A DNA stretch of 64,000 nucleotides from Saccharospirillum sp040881935. GTDB lineage: Bacteria > Pseudomonadota > Gammaproteobacteria > Pseudomonadales > Natronospirillaceae. The position numbers and the translations under genes were made by a program. Shown here piece by piece: positions 24,998 to 33,840 of the stretch. How positions within the stretch are numbered: position 1 is the first letter of the stretch; each line of letters starts with the position of its first letter. The notes under the pieces were generated by a model. The model worked only from the letters and a program-made list of their open reading frames with translations, ran no database searches and was not told the DNA's origin. The stretch is from NCBI RefSeq assembly GCF_040881935.1, contig NZ_JBBECH010000026.1, positions 1 through 64,000 on the forward strand, written 5' to 3'.

Positions 24998-25972
24998 ATG
25001 AAAGTTGCCTTTGTTGTGTGTGAGCAGGCCCTGATGACAGGTGTCGCGCTGCCGCTGGAGATGTTTTATGCCGCCAGTCGGCACAGAGTCCGGCACCGGC
25101 ATCAGAACAATCTGACCTTACAAGTAGTCGGCGCGTCGCAAACATCGACGCTGGCCGGTGGTCTGCGCATTGTTCCGGACATCGGTTTTGAACAGGCCGA
25201 TCAGGCTGACCTGGTGTTTGTACCGCCCCTGTGGGGCACGCCCTGGCCAGTGCTGCAACGCAACCAGACGCTGCAGCGCTGGCTGGCACGGCAATATCAG
25301 GGCGGGGCGAGGCTGGCGGCTACCGGCACCGGTGTGGGCCATTTAGCCGAAGCCAGCTTGCTTCGCGGTCGTGTGGCCACCACGCATTGGTATTACCTGG
25401 ATCGTTTTGCCAGGCGATATCCGGACATACGCTTTGAAGGTCATCATTTCGTCACTCACGATGAGGGGATCTATTGCGCCGGATCGATCAACTCCCAGAC
25501 GGACCTGGTGTTGTTCCTGATTGAACAGACCTATGGCAAGGAAGCGTTGGCGCTGGTTGAGCGCCAGTTTATGCATGAATTAAAGCGAACCTTTTCAACC
25601 CCGTATTTTGAACCGGGTGGTGCCATTCATCACGACGAGGGGGTTAGTCTGGTGCAATCCTGGGTACGTCAGCACCTGGCCGATGACATTACCGTGACGG
25701 CGCTGGCGATGTTGCTGGACCAGTCTGTGCGTAATTTCAGTCGACGTTTCTCGCTGGCGACCGGCGAAAGCCCGATGGAATATGTACAGCGGCTGCGTCT
25801 GGAACATGCGCGGGAGTTGCTGCGGGATACCAATTTGACCGTGGCGGAAGTGGCTGAAGTCAGTGGCTACCGCAACCCGGCCTATTTCGGAAAAATATTC
25901 CGGCAAAAGCTATCGCTGACACCTGGCGCCTACCGCAAGGTGGTCCGCAGCAAGGTTTTTGCAGCCGGTTAA
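24998..25972 (+). CDS. GlxA-type AraC-family transcriptional regulator
   Basis: A 324-residue protein with an N-terminal DJ-1/PfpI-like domain (about residues 1-190; VAFVVCEQAL, ATGTGVGHLAEASLL, TTHWYY) and a C-terminal AraC double helix-turn-helix (about 220-318; VTALAMLLDQSVRNFSRRF and VAEVAEVSGYRNPAYFGKIF). In the amidotransferase-like domain the nucleophile-elbow cysteine is replaced (ATGTGVG), so it probably binds a ligand rather than cutting one. It diverges from fabY, which could be a target. Its last four bases overlap the facing DUF2069 gene. Confidence 0.87.
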   Translation: MKVAFVVCEQALMTGVALPLEMFYAASRHRVRHRHQNNLTLQVVGASQTSTLAGGLRIVPDIGFEQADQADLVFVPPLWGTPWPVLQRNQTLQRWLARQYQGGARLAATGTGVGHLAEASLLRGRVATTHWYYLDRFARRYPDIRFEGHHFVTHDEGIYCAGSINSQTDLVLFLIEQTYGKEALALVERQFMHELKRTFSTPYFEPGGAIHHDEGVSLVQSWVRQHLADDITVTALAMLLDQSVRNFSRRFSLATGESPMEYVQRLRLEHARELLRDTNLTVAEVAEVSGYRNPAYFGKIFRQKLSLTPGAYRKVVRSKVFAAG

Positions 25973-26382
25973 CCCGGCTGTTTAGTCTTTGCGCGGGCTT
26001 TGGCGGCCTTTTTAAGCGGACGCAACCAGGCAATAGCGTAGATGAAGGTGCTCAGCGTGGTGCCGGTCAGCATTAAACCAGCAAGCAGGCCGCGGGGCGA
26101 GAAGATCAGAACAATGCCATAAATCAGATAACCCAACAGCAGAAAACTCATCCAGCTAACTCCGCCGGCAGTAGGGCGAATTACCACCATGATAACGATC
26201 AATAAGGGCAGGCTGACAAAGAACCCGACAACCAGACAGGACGCAATCCATTGACCCACAGGCATACTGCTGTAAGCGGGCCCGTACAGAAACGCACCGG
26301 CATAAATAGCGGCCAGCATTAGCCAGTAGCTGGTGCGCAGGCGACGATTAATGTTTACGATCTGGCGTTTTTCATCCGTCAT
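25969..26382 (-). CDS. DUF2069-family membrane protein
   Basis: A 137-residue integral membrane protein with about four hydrophobic helices (residues 18-35, 45-68, 75-95, 100-122) and a Lys/Ala-rich C-terminal tail. DUF2069 proteins commonly follow wrbA in pseudomonads. The function is unknown. It is third in an arsC-wrbA-DUF2069 operon and its start overlaps the wrbA end by 11 bases. Confidence 0.78.
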   Translation of the reverse strand: MTDEKRQIVNINRRLRTSYWLMLAAIYAGAFLYGPAYSSMPVGQWIASCLVVGFFVSLPLLIVIMVVIRPTAGGVSWMSFLLLGYLIYGIVLIFSPRGLLAGLMLTGTTLSTFIYAIAWLRPLKKAAKARAKTKQPG

Positions 26383-26971
26383 GAGCGGCTACCTTCAGTG
26401 CAAGTTGTGCCAGGCGTTTTCCCTGGTTTCTGGCCAGTTGACGAGTGTCGTCGGTTAATGGGTGGTGTGACGGCCCGGCGACGTGAGAGCTGCCGTAGGG
26501 TGTGCCACCGTGAAAACCATCGTGCAGGGTTTTTTCGGTAAAGGGCAGCCCGGTGATGATCATGCCATGGTGCAACAGGGGGATCATCATCGACAGCAAA
26601 GTCGATTCCTGGCCACCATGTGGGGTCGTTGTACTGGTAAACACACCGGCAGGTTTGCCCACCAGCTTTCCAGACACCCACAGTGAACTGCTTTGTTCAA
26701 GAAAGTACTTTAACGATGCGGCCATATTGCCGAAACGGCCAGGTGAACCGAGCGCCAGACCGTGACAACCGGCGAGATCGTCGAGTGTGCAAAACAGGGG
26801 GCCTTCATCGGGTATGTCATTACCCGGGGCTTCAGTGTCTGCACGTACGGCCGGGACCGTGCGCAGCCGGGACTGGATCCCCGCCACTTCATCAACGCCT
26901 GAAGCGATGGCCTCTGCCAGTTGTGCCAGGCTGCCATGACGGCTGTAGTACAGAATCAGCAAGTAGGGCAC
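26372..26971 (-). CDS. wrbA: NAD(P)H:quinone oxidoreductase, WrbA family
   Basis: A 199-residue flavodoxin-fold protein. The FMN phosphate loop is YYSRHGSLAQLA near residue 8, followed by GSPGRFGNMAASLKYFLEQ and the TSTTTPHGGQESTL segment typical of WrbA. These enzymes do two-electron quinone reduction in the cytosol. It starts just after the arsC stop, so the genes form one operon. Confidence 0.9.
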   Translation of the reverse strand: MPYLLILYYSRHGSLAQLAEAIASGVDEVAGIQSRLRTVPAVRADTEAPGNDIPDEGPLFCTLDDLAGCHGLALGSPGRFGNMAASLKYFLEQSSSLWVSGKLVGKPAGVFTSTTTPHGGQESTLLSMMIPLLHHGMIITGLPFTEKTLHDGFHGGTPYGSSHVAGPSHHPLTDDTRQLARNQGKRLAQLALKVAAHDG

Positions 26972-27319
26972 TTACAAAATCTCCCGAATGGCTTCGGGCG
27001 GGCGACCAATGCGAGCCCCTTTGGCGGTGACCAGTATGGGCCGTTCCAGTAGCTTGGGAAATCGGGCGATGGCTTCCAGAATCTGCTGTTCGCTGCTGCT
27101 GTTATCGAGCCCGGCTGTCTCGTAGTCGGCTTCCTTGCGACGTAGGACGTCTGCGGCAGGAATACCCAACTGATTAACCAGCGCCTGAAGTTCCCCGACT
27201 GACAAGGGTTCGCTGAGATACAGTCTGACCTCGTAGTCGACACCTTTATCATCAAGCAATGCCTTGGCTTCCCTTGATTTGGAACAACGCGGATTGTGAT
27301 ATAAGACGGCGGTGGTCAT
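26972..27319 (-). CDS. arsC: Arsenate reductase (glutaredoxin type), ArsC family
   Basis: A 115-residue thioredoxin-fold protein with the catalytic NPRCSKS near residue 9 and the ArsC arginines in LRRKEADY and RPI. It reduces arsenate with glutaredoxin or is one of the related ArsC-like redox proteins. No arsenite pump or ArsR regulator is nearby, so a housekeeping redox role beside wrbA is as likely as arsenic resistance. Confidence 0.87.
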   Translation of the reverse strand: MTTAVLYHNPRCSKSREAKALLDDKGVDYEVRLYLSEPLSVGELQALVNQLGIPAADVLRRKEADYETAGLDNSSSEQQILEAIARFPKLLERPILVTAKGARIGRPPEAIREIL

Positions 27320-27460
27320 GGCGGATATCCTGTCAGAAAATGGGTTTTCAGTTTTGCCTGAGTCTTCCGGTACTTAAGTGAGAAGGCAAGCTGAAAAATC
27401 AGAAGGGGATTGTAATGAGTAAAGCAGCAGAGTGACACCATAAGGCACAAGGGATACCCA

Positions 27461-28009
27461 ATGACTGAATTTGAGAAAATGCGCAGCGGCGCTGTATTTA
27501 ACCCGCTGGATGCCGAATTGCGACAGCTGCGTTTCCAGGCACGGGAGCGGTGTGCCCGGTTCGGCCATGCGCCTACGCCCGGGAATTTGCGGCGACTGAC
27601 CGCTCTGTTTGATCGCTGTGGTCAGCACACCTTTATCGAGCCCGGAGTGCAGGCGGACTATGGCACCCAGATTCGACTGGCCGATCGGGTTTATCTGAAT
27701 TTTGGCTGTGTTCTGCTGGACAGCGCCTGGATCGAGATAGGCGAAAGCAGCCTGCTGGGCCCCGGGGTACATCTTTATACCGTGACGCATCCGCTGTCGG
27801 CGGCTCAGCGGGCACAAGGAGAGGAGTATGCTTCTCCCATCACACTTGGCCGAAATGTCTGGGTGGGAGGGCAGAGCATTATTTTACCGGGTGTGACGGT
27901 GGGGGATCATGCCGTCATCGCAGCGGGCTCAGTGGTTCGTGAATCTGTGCCAGCCCGCGTTCTGGTCGCGGGTAACCCGGCCCGATGGGTAAAGGATCTG
28001 CCGGATTGA
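27461..28009 (+). CDS. Sugar O-acetyltransferase, Maa/LacA family
   Basis: A 182-residue left-handed beta-helix acetyltransferase. The N-terminal helical Maa domain (EFEKMRSGAVFNPLDAEL) is followed by hexapeptide repeats, the catalytic loop VTHPLSAAQR and NVWVGGQSIILPGVTVGDHAVIAAGSVV split across coils. It acetylates a sugar or related acceptor with acetyl-CoA; the acceptor cannot be read from the sequence. It is a lone gene. Confidence 0.88.
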   Translation: MTEFEKMRSGAVFNPLDAELRQLRFQARERCARFGHAPTPGNLRRLTALFDRCGQHTFIEPGVQADYGTQIRLADRVYLNFGCVLLDSAWIEIGESSLLGPGVHLYTVTHPLSAAQRAQGEEYASPITLGRNVWVGGQSIILPGVTVGDHAVIAAGSVVRESVPARVLVAGNPARWVKDLPD

Positions 28010-28012
28010 ACC

Positions 28013-28351
28013 CTAAAGAATGGGGTCGTACAAACGCTCAATTTCATTCTGATGCCACATGGCAGCTTCCGCCCCCCGGTCCCGGCCCTGATAGACCCCC
28101 AGGGCAATTAACTGCTGAAAAAAACCGGGGCGGGGAATGGGGTCTTTGCCATTCTGTATTACCAGGGCGGCGCGCTGGGGTCGCCCGAGCCGGGCGTCAT
28201 CCTCTTGCACAGCTTCCAGTAACATTGCCAGAGCCTGAATCTGACCAGGGGGCGTCAGGCCGATGGTTTCGGCCACTGTTTTATAGGTTGCTGTCATCTG
28301 GCGCAGGCGCAGGCCTTCCAGGACATGAAGTAGAGCGTTGGTATCGGTCAT
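28013..28351 (-). CDS. Conserved-looking hypothetical protein coupled to the desaturase
   Basis: A 112-residue soluble protein of unknown function. The N-terminal half is helical and helix-turn-helix-like (MTATYKTVAETIGLTPPGQIQALAM in two parts), followed by RAALVIQNGKDPIPRPGFF and a C-terminal helix. Small proteins pairing a winged-helix-like front with a LVVN/IPGxGFF segment occur in many genomes. Its start overlaps the desaturase stop (ATGA), which suggests co-translation. Confidence 0.6.
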   Translation of the reverse strand: MTDTNALLHVLEGLRLRQMTATYKTVAETIGLTPPGQIQALAMLLEAVQEDDARLGRPQRAALVIQNGKDPIPRPGFFQQLIALGVYQGRDRGAEAAMWHQNEIERLYDPIL

Positions 28352-29544
28352 CGGATGCTGATTGCCGCAGGTTTCAGGGTGTACTGACGCAACATGGCTG
28401 AAAACTCGGACAGTGCCTCAACACCGGCTGCATCGGCTTTCTCGCACCAGGCTCTGAACGCTGTCATCAATTCCTCGCGGGACCGGGTGCGCAATGACCA
28501 GATGTGGTTGAGTTCCTCTTTAAGGCGGTGCAGGGTGCGCAACTCCGGGTGTTTTTCAAAGAAGCTATTCATCCAGTCGTGACGGGCATCATCCCAGTGT
28601 TCCTGGCTTTCCGACATCCACAGTACCAGTCGGCGGTAGTGGGCTCCGGCCGATGCTTTTATGCGGCGATCGTTGCGAATGGTGCGTTTCAGAACTTGCC
28701 GTTTAAATTGAGCCATGATGTGGAAGCGGTCGTTGGCGGCGGCCAGTGCTGTATCAGCATCAATCAGTGATTTGGTGGCTATTTTATGAACCACCGGTCC
28801 CTGGCGAATGTCCCAGGCGAGGCCCAGTGTCTGCAAGGTCCGAATATAAAACCAGCCGATGTCGAATTCATACCAGCGCGATGACAACCGGGCCGAATTG
28901 GGGTAGGTGTGGTGGTTGTTATGCAACTCTTCACCGCCGATAAATGCAGCGATAGGCACCAGGTTTCGTGCGGCATCCGGGCTTTCAAAATTGCGATACC
29001 CCCAGTAGTGCGCCAGGCCATTGATGACGCCTGCCGCCCAGATAGGAATCCAGAGCATTTGTACCGCCCAGATAGTCAGGCCCAGAGGGCCAAACAAGGC
29101 AATGTTGATGGCCGCCATAGAGCCAATTCCGAGGTAGTTACCGACTGGGTGACTGTACAGATGGCGTTCTAACCAGTCGTCGGGCGTGCCATTGCCAAAG
29201 CGAGCCAGGGTTGCGGGATCGGCCGCGCTCTTGTACAGCTCCGAGCCTTCGAACAACACTTTTTTGATACCCAGTACTTGCGGGCTGTGCGGGTCCTGCT
29301 CAGTTTCACAGGTCGCGTGATGGCGGCGGTGAATGGCCGTCCATTCTTTTGTTTTGATCGAGGTGGTCAGCCATAGCCAGAACCGGAAGGCGTGTTTAAC
29401 GGTCGGATGCAATTGCAACGCCCGGTGGGCTGAGTGCCGATGCAGAAAAACAGTGACCGCAATAATGGTGATGTGCGTCAGTATCAGCGTATAGACCACC
29501 GGGTGCCACCACTGCCACTGTAAAAGGCCTGTTGCCAGGGACAT
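28348..29544 (-). CDS. Fatty-acid desaturase (delta-9 type)
   Basis: A membrane-bound di-iron desaturase of about 398 residues. The three histidine boxes are HRHSAHR, HRRHH and HNNHH. Hydrophobic segments lie before box 1 and between boxes 2 and 3. A long polar C-terminal part (from about residue 270) exceeds the core fold. I place the start at the ATG at 29544 (MSLATGLLQW), preceded by AGAGGAAA, rather than at an earlier frame start. These enzymes introduce a cis double bond into acyl-CoA or lipid chains, often for cold adaptation. Confidence 0.9.
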   Translation of the reverse strand: MSLATGLLQWQWWHPVVYTLILTHITIIAVTVFLHRHSAHRALQLHPTVKHAFRFWLWLTTSIKTKEWTAIHRRHHATCETEQDPHSPQVLGIKKVLFEGSELYKSAADPATLARFGNGTPDDWLERHLYSHPVGNYLGIGSMAAINIALFGPLGLTIWAVQMLWIPIWAAGVINGLAHYWGYRNFESPDAARNLVPIAAFIGGEELHNNHHTYPNSARLSSRWYEFDIGWFYIRTLQTLGLAWDIRQGPVVHKIATKSLIDADTALAAANDRFHIMAQFKRQVLKRTIRNDRRIKASAGAHYRRLVLWMSESQEHWDDARHDWMNSFFEKHPELRTLHRLKEELNHIWSLRTRSREELMTAFRAWCEKADAAGVEALSEFSAMLRQYTLKPAAISIR

Positions 29545-29572
29545 ATCTGTTTCCTCTTTTTTGATGACATTC

Positions 29573-29601
29573 AGTATAAGGCGGCCGTCACTCGCCTCCA
29601 A
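29573..29601 (-). promoter_or_regulatory. Promoter of the desaturase gene
   Basis: On the minus strand: TTGGAG, a 17-base spacer, TATACT. Transcription would begin near 29566, about 20 bases before the ATG at 29544, which supports that start. Confidence 0.6.
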
Positions 29602-29992
29602 CTTAGATGACCCGGTTCTTACGGAATGATGACGTCAATGCGGCAATAAGCGACGTTTCGGGTTACTCGTGCTAGACAGGACTCAATGGGTTTATGCAAT
29701 GGACATTGCGTTCGAGTTGTTCAGTACCGTGACAACACCAGTTTGTCTGTTGAGATGATACAGCGAATTTTGGCCGGTACCCGATGCGCCCCGGGCGGTA
29801 ACCGTCATAGCGATCACTGTATTATGGCTGGTAGCCTCGCCACGATAGCCATGTTCAAAGGTAAAGAAGCCGAAAGCTGCCTGGTAACGCTGGAGGTGAC
29901 TTTTTTACTATGCGATGCATTGATGACTGTGTCCGGTACACTGGTCACCCCCGGGTGACCCCGAATCAACGAATTCTCAAGGTTAATACTGA
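29602..29992. other. 391-base gap between the desaturase promoter and dsbD
   Basis: No gene I can support. A plus-strand frame at 29686-29958 has an unusual composition and no good ribosome site. Another frame, from about 29670, reads like a short membrane protein (YAMDIAFELFSTV, then AVTVIAITVLWLVASPR) but is interrupted by TGA and TAG, so it may be a decayed gene. TGACGTCA, a perfect eight-base palindrome, stands at 29629-29636. Confidence 0.35.
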
Positions 29993-31711
29993 ATGTTGAA
30001 GCAACTAGCCAAGATCCCGACGCTGTGTGTCTTCTTGCTGATCGGCCTGATGGGCACTGTCAACGTTGTTGCATCGGAATTTCTGCCCGTGGACGAGGCC
30101 TTTGAGTTAACGGTTGAGCGGAACGGTGGCCAGTTGTCATTGCACTGGGACATAGCGGATGAATATTACCTCTATCGGGATCAGCACCGGGTAAACACCC
30201 GAGATGGCGCCGAGGTAGGGGAGGGAGTGCTGTCCTTCAATGTGCTGGAAAAATATGACGAGACCTTCAAGGAAATAATGCCGGTCTATTACGGCACCAT
30301 GTCGGCAGATTACCCGGTGTTGACGGATCAGGGAATCGTTGAGGTGGTTTATCAGGGCTGTGCGGATGCCGGTCTGTGTTATCCGCCCCAGACCCGGGTG
30401 TTTGATATCAACGGTAACGCCATGGCAGCACAGGTATCCGGTACGACCGCCAACTCCGCAGCCGGATCGGTACCCGGCGGCGCCTTTGATACCACCGGGC
30501 AGGTCGGGTCAGGCGTGGTCAGTCTGTCACTGGCCCTGGCACTGGTATTTGCACTGCTTGGCGGGTTGCTCCTGAATTTGATGCCCTGCGTATTCCCGGT
30601 GCTGTCGCTTAAGGCAATGCACCTGGCTCAGTGGGGGCAAGATACCGATCACTCACGCCTTCATGGCTGGATCTACACCCTGGGTGTTGTGCTCAGTTTT
30701 ATGGCGGTAGCCAGTGTGCTGTTGCTGTTGCGGCATTTTGGTGCCTGGGTCGGCTGGGGCTTTCAGTTGCAATCTCCGTACTTTGTAGCCGGGCTGATTC
30801 TGCTGTTCTATGTATTGGCGCTGGCCATGGCGGGTTACGTTGAAGTCGGGCAGCGCCTGATGGGTGCCGGGCAAACGCTGACTCAAAAGCCGGGTGCATC
30901 GGGTACTTTTTTTACCGGAGTACTTGCAACGCTGGTGGCTACGCCCTGTACCGCGCCGTTTATGGGATCGGCCATTGGCTTTGCGCTGTTGCAGCCGCCA
31001 GCCGTGGGACTGCTGATTTTCGCGACCATGGGTTTTGGCATGGCGTTGCCAATACTGGCCATTACCTATCTGCCGGGTCTGGCGCGCCGACTGCCGAAAC
31101 CGGGCGCCTGGATGAACGTCTTCCGTCAGTTAATGGCCTTTCCGTTGTTTGCCACGGTGCTGTGGCTGCTCTGGGTGCTGATTGAAATTCAGGGAACTAC
31201 GGCGCTGTTGTCGGTGGGTGTTGGCTTGATTTTGCTGACCATGGCGATCTGGCCAGCTCTGTCGGTGTCATCTGCCAACGGCTTGGTAGCGCGTTTCGCC
31301 AAGAGCGGACTTCGGGTCGCGCTGGTAGCACTGGCCTTTGTAATGGTATTCGACCAGCGCCCCCAGGTAGACATCTGGCAGCCTTACGACGCTGCCATGC
31401 TCGACAGCTATCAAATGCTGGGTCAACCGGTGTTTCTGGATGTTACCGCCGCCTGGTGCATCACCTGTAAAGCCAATGAGCATGTGGCGTTGTCGGGCGA
31501 CCGGTTCGAAACACTGGTCAAACAACAGGGCATTCAGTTGATGAGGGCCGACTGGACTAAACCCTCGCCCGAGGTCGATGCTTTGATTGCCCGCTTTGAC
31601 CGCCAGGGTGTTCCTCTCTATGCTTACTTTCCCGGCGATGGTGGACCGGTGCAATTGTTGCCTCAGGTGTTAACGCCCGGGCTGATTGAGCGCACCTTTT
31701 CCGCGTCCTGA
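29993..31711 (+). CDS. dsbD: Thiol:disulfide interchange protein DsbD
   Basis: Passes electrons from cytoplasmic thioredoxin across the inner membrane to periplasmic DsbC and cytochrome-maturation proteins. The 572-residue protein has a signal peptide (1-27), the periplasmic alpha domain with GCADAGLCYPP, a multi-helix beta domain whose redox cysteines are in LMPCVFPVLSLK and ATPCTAPFMG, and a C-terminal thioredoxin-like gamma domain with AAWCITCK. All six catalytic cysteines are present. It is a single-gene unit. Confidence 0.94.
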   Translation: MLKQLAKIPTLCVFLLIGLMGTVNVVASEFLPVDEAFELTVERNGGQLSLHWDIADEYYLYRDQHRVNTRDGAEVGEGVLSFNVLEKYDETFKEIMPVYYGTMSADYPVLTDQGIVEVVYQGCADAGLCYPPQTRVFDINGNAMAAQVSGTTANSAAGSVPGGAFDTTGQVGSGVVSLSLALALVFALLGGLLLNLMPCVFPVLSLKAMHLAQWGQDTDHSRLHGWIYTLGVVLSFMAVASVLLLLRHFGAWVGWGFQLQSPYFVAGLILLFYVLALAMAGYVEVGQRLMGAGQTLTQKPGASGTFFTGVLATLVATPCTAPFMGSAIGFALLQPPAVGLLIFATMGFGMALPILAITYLPGLARRLPKPGAWMNVFRQLMAFPLFATVLWLLWVLIEIQGTTALLSVGVGLILLTMAIWPALSVSSANGLVARFAKSGLRVALVALAFVMVFDQRPQVDIWQPYDAAMLDSYQMLGQPVFLDVTAAWCITCKANEHVALSGDRFETLVKQQGIQLMRADWTKPSPEVDALIARFDRQGVPLYAYFPGDGGPVQLLPQVLTPGLIERTFSAS

Positions 31712-31826
31712 TACGCCGTCGTTAACCAAGGGTGTGCCGCCCGCGTTTACCGCCTGAAGCCTTACCATAGAGGGCCAGGATAGCCGCACCCCAAAAACGA
31801 CTGAATGGAGAGAGTGACCCACACCG

Positions 31827-32339
31827 ATGTTATTGCCAGGCATTATTGATATTGAAGCTTCCGGATTCGGGCGGGGTAGTTACCCGATCGAAATAGGTGT
31901 GGCAACAGAAACCGGCGAAGCAATGTCCTGGCTGGTGCGTCCCGAGTCAGATTGGGACCACTGGAATGACAAGGCGGCTGAACTGCATGGTATTACCCGG
32001 GAGCAACTGTCCCGGGAGGGCTTGGGTGTCGACACCATTGCCGACCATCTTAACGAAATGCTGGAAGGTCAGATCCTGTATAGCGATGGCTGGGGCTTCG
32101 ACTCCGGTTGGCTGGCGCTTCTGTACTATTGTGCTCGTCGTACCATGACGTTTCGACTTGAAACGCTGCCGCGCGTCCTTACTGAATACCAGTTGTCGGT
32201 ATGGGATAACACCAAACAGAGAATACGGGCGGAAAACGCGCTCAGCCATCACCGGGCAGGTGAAGATGCCCGGTTGCTGCAAATGACCTTCGAAGCTACG
32301 GCGCTGATGGAATATCAGGCGCAATTAAAGCGGCCCTGA
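31827..32339 (+). CDS. DEDDh 3'-5' exonuclease-family protein
   Basis: A 170-residue exonuclease of the DnaQ/RNase T fold: Exo I IIDIEASGFG near residue 6, Exo II in DGWGFDSGWL and Exo III HHRAGEDARLL (His plus Asp). The small size and lack of other domains resemble stand-alone DnaQ-like nucleases of unknown target. It is a lone gene before bolA. Confidence 0.8.
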   Translation: MLLPGIIDIEASGFGRGSYPIEIGVATETGEAMSWLVRPESDWDHWNDKAAELHGITREQLSREGLGVDTIADHLNEMLEGQILYSDGWGFDSGWLALLYYCARRTMTFRLETLPRVLTEYQLSVWDNTKQRIRAENALSHHRAGEDARLLQMTFEATALMEYQAQLKRP

Positions 32340-32437
32340 TCAAACTTTTCCGGCCTCTTGAATCCGCTTGGTTTGCCCCGATTTTCTGTTACTGTCACCC
32401 GGATTTATTCTGTTATCCCACTGCGAGCGAGTCTGTA

Positions 32438-32743
32438 ATGTCTGTTGCATGCACCATAGAAACCAAGCTGGCGGCCCTTAAGCCGAGCCATTTGGCCGTC
32501 GAAAACGAAAGCCACAAACATTCGGTACCCGAGAACAGTGAAACTCACTTTCGGGTTGAGATTGTTAGCGAGGCGTTCACGGGTATTCGCGCGGTTCAGC
32601 GACATCAGAAAATCTATCAGCTGCTTCAGGATGAGCTGGCCGGCCCGGTTCACGCCCTGGCCATCCATGCCTACACACCCGATGAATGGCAGGGGCAAGC
32701 CCCGGCCTCACCCGACTGCCGGGGTGGAAGCCGCATCGGGTGA
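32438..32743 (+). CDS. bolA: BolA-family protein
   Basis: A 101-residue protein matching E. coli BolA throughout: NESHKHSVPENSETHF, FTGIRAVQRHQKIYQLL, the conserved HALAIHAYTPDEW with the cluster-binding histidine, and a C-terminal SPDCRGGS like that of BolA. BolA forms [2Fe-2S] complexes with monothiol glutaredoxin and influences cell shape and biofilm. Its TGA is the first element of the 204-base palindrome that follows. Confidence 0.9.
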   Translation: MSVACTIETKLAALKPSHLAVENESHKHSVPENSETHFRVEIVSEAFTGIRAVQRHQKIYQLLQDELAGPVHALAIHAYTPDEWQGQAPASPDCRGGSRIG

Positions 32744-32944
32744 ATGATAACTCAAGTTTCCGAGTTCGCTCCTAACCAAGTGCCGGGTACCGGGTGTACC
32801 TGTCCGGGGTAGTCCGCAACATGGATGTTGCGGTCTAGGCCCCATGGATGGGTTTACGCCGACCCCGGACAGGTACACCCGGTGCCTGGCACGGACCATC
32901 GGCAACATTGCAAACCCGAACTCCGAAACTTGAGTGATGATTCA
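32741..32944. repeat. 204-base composite palindrome between convergent genes
   Basis: A long inverted repeat with arms reaching from the bolA stop codon to the stop codon of the facing YecA-family gene. The outer arms, about 28 bases each (32741-32768 and 32917-32944), agree except for a few bases (TGAATnATnACTCAAGTTTC core). The inner arms, 31 bases (32780-32810 and 32862-32892), differ at two positions and contain ACCGGGTGTACCTGTCCGG. The centre carries a small perfect hairpin, CCGCAACAT-GG-ATGTTGCGG (32814-32833). The motifs GTGCCTGGCAC-like and CATGGATG are reminiscent of multi-copy REP/MITE elements of marine gammaproteobacteria, but copy number cannot be tested here. It may also end transcription in both directions. 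Confidence 0.85.
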
Positions 32945-33487
32945 GGCGGGGCTGTTAAGCAGCAGGTACAGGTCGGTCAGAATATCCGGAATGTCATTGA
33001 ACATCTGGCTGAGCAGGGCTTTGTTGCGATACAGCGGCCGATAGTCAGGTTCGTCGGTAAACAAACCCGAGGCCACTTCTATCGGCAACAACAGCATTGC
33101 CAGGTCATCTTCGCTGGCATGTGTGAAGCGGTCGGGCAGGGCAAACACCACCTCCATGAAGCCAACCGCCCAGGCCTGCATGTCTGACTCTTCCCATTCG
33201 GGGTCTGGCTCGAAACTGAGTGCGACCTGGTCGTCTGAATAGAGTTCATCTGATATTTCACGGTAGAGCGTTACACAGCTGTCTGCGTAGCGCTGAGCGT
33301 CTGCTTCCGGCAGGTCGGACAGGGGTTGCCCCAGGGTGTCTTTCAGCCAGTCATCTGTCAGGGGTTCCTGGACGATTACCAGTGCGGTCAGATAGCCATG
33401 CAGACCGTGAATGTCCAGACAGTCTTCGCCGCGTTGGTCATCTTCCAGCCAGTCGGCCAGGGCGTCGAGATCGGTCTCTGAGGTCAT
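32942..33487 (-). CDS. YecA/YgfB (UPF0149) family protein
   Basis: A 181-residue acidic, all-helical protein with the family pattern GLHGYLTALVI near residue 27, WAVGFMEVV in the middle and a C-terminal helical segment. It lacks the C-terminal SEC-C zinc motif found in E. coli YecA. Function is unknown; some relatives influence gene regulation in Pseudomonas. It faces bolA across the palindrome. Confidence 0.78.
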   Translation of the reverse strand: MTSETDLDALADWLEDDQRGEDCLDIHGLHGYLTALVIVQEPLTDDWLKDTLGQPLSDLPEADAQRYADSCVTLYREISDELYSDDQVALSFEPDPEWEESDMQAWAVGFMEVVFALPDRFTHASEDDLAMLLLPIEVASGLFTDEPDYRPLYRNKALLSQMFNDIPDILTDLYLLLNSPA

Positions 33488-33633
33488 TGAGCAGGCTCCG
33501 CTATTTAGTGAGTGCAGAGTATAGCGGGTTAGTCACCCGGTTGAATACGCGTTCGACTTTGTTGAATAACGGTAAGTTGCTGTTCGCAAACGGGTTTCCA
33601 TGTCTGGCGAGGGCCGTTACAATGGTGCGGTCG

Positions 33634-33709
33634 CTCCCCGTAGTTCAACTGGATAGAACGAGGCCCTCCTAAGGCTTAAATCCTGGTTCGAGTCCAGGCG
33701 GGGAGACCA
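33634..33709 (+). tRNA. tRNA-Arg (CCU)
   Basis: Acceptor CTCCCCG/CGGGGAG, anticodon stem AGGCC/GGCTT with loop CTCCTAA (anticodon CCT), T arm CCTGGTTCGAGTCCAGG, discriminator A and encoded CCA. It resembles E. coli argW. The 130 bases after it show no strong terminator. Confidence 0.94.
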
Positions 33710-33840
33710 GTATTTGTCGTTAGGGGCAGGCTGCTCGACTCCCATGGGTCGATGCCATCCTCAGAATAGCGTAACCTGTCTGGGCAGTGCCGGTTTTCCG
33801 GATCCGCCAGAGGCTTCAGTCAATGGAAACGAGGTAGGGT

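Noticed and set aside
26972..27319. Arsenic resistance operon
   Set aside because: Only arsC is present, next to wrbA and DUF2069; there is no arsR, arsB or acr3 gene.
29686..29958. 90-codon frame before dsbD
   Set aside because: Odd composition, no ribosome site, and a competing frame with better protein character but stop codons.
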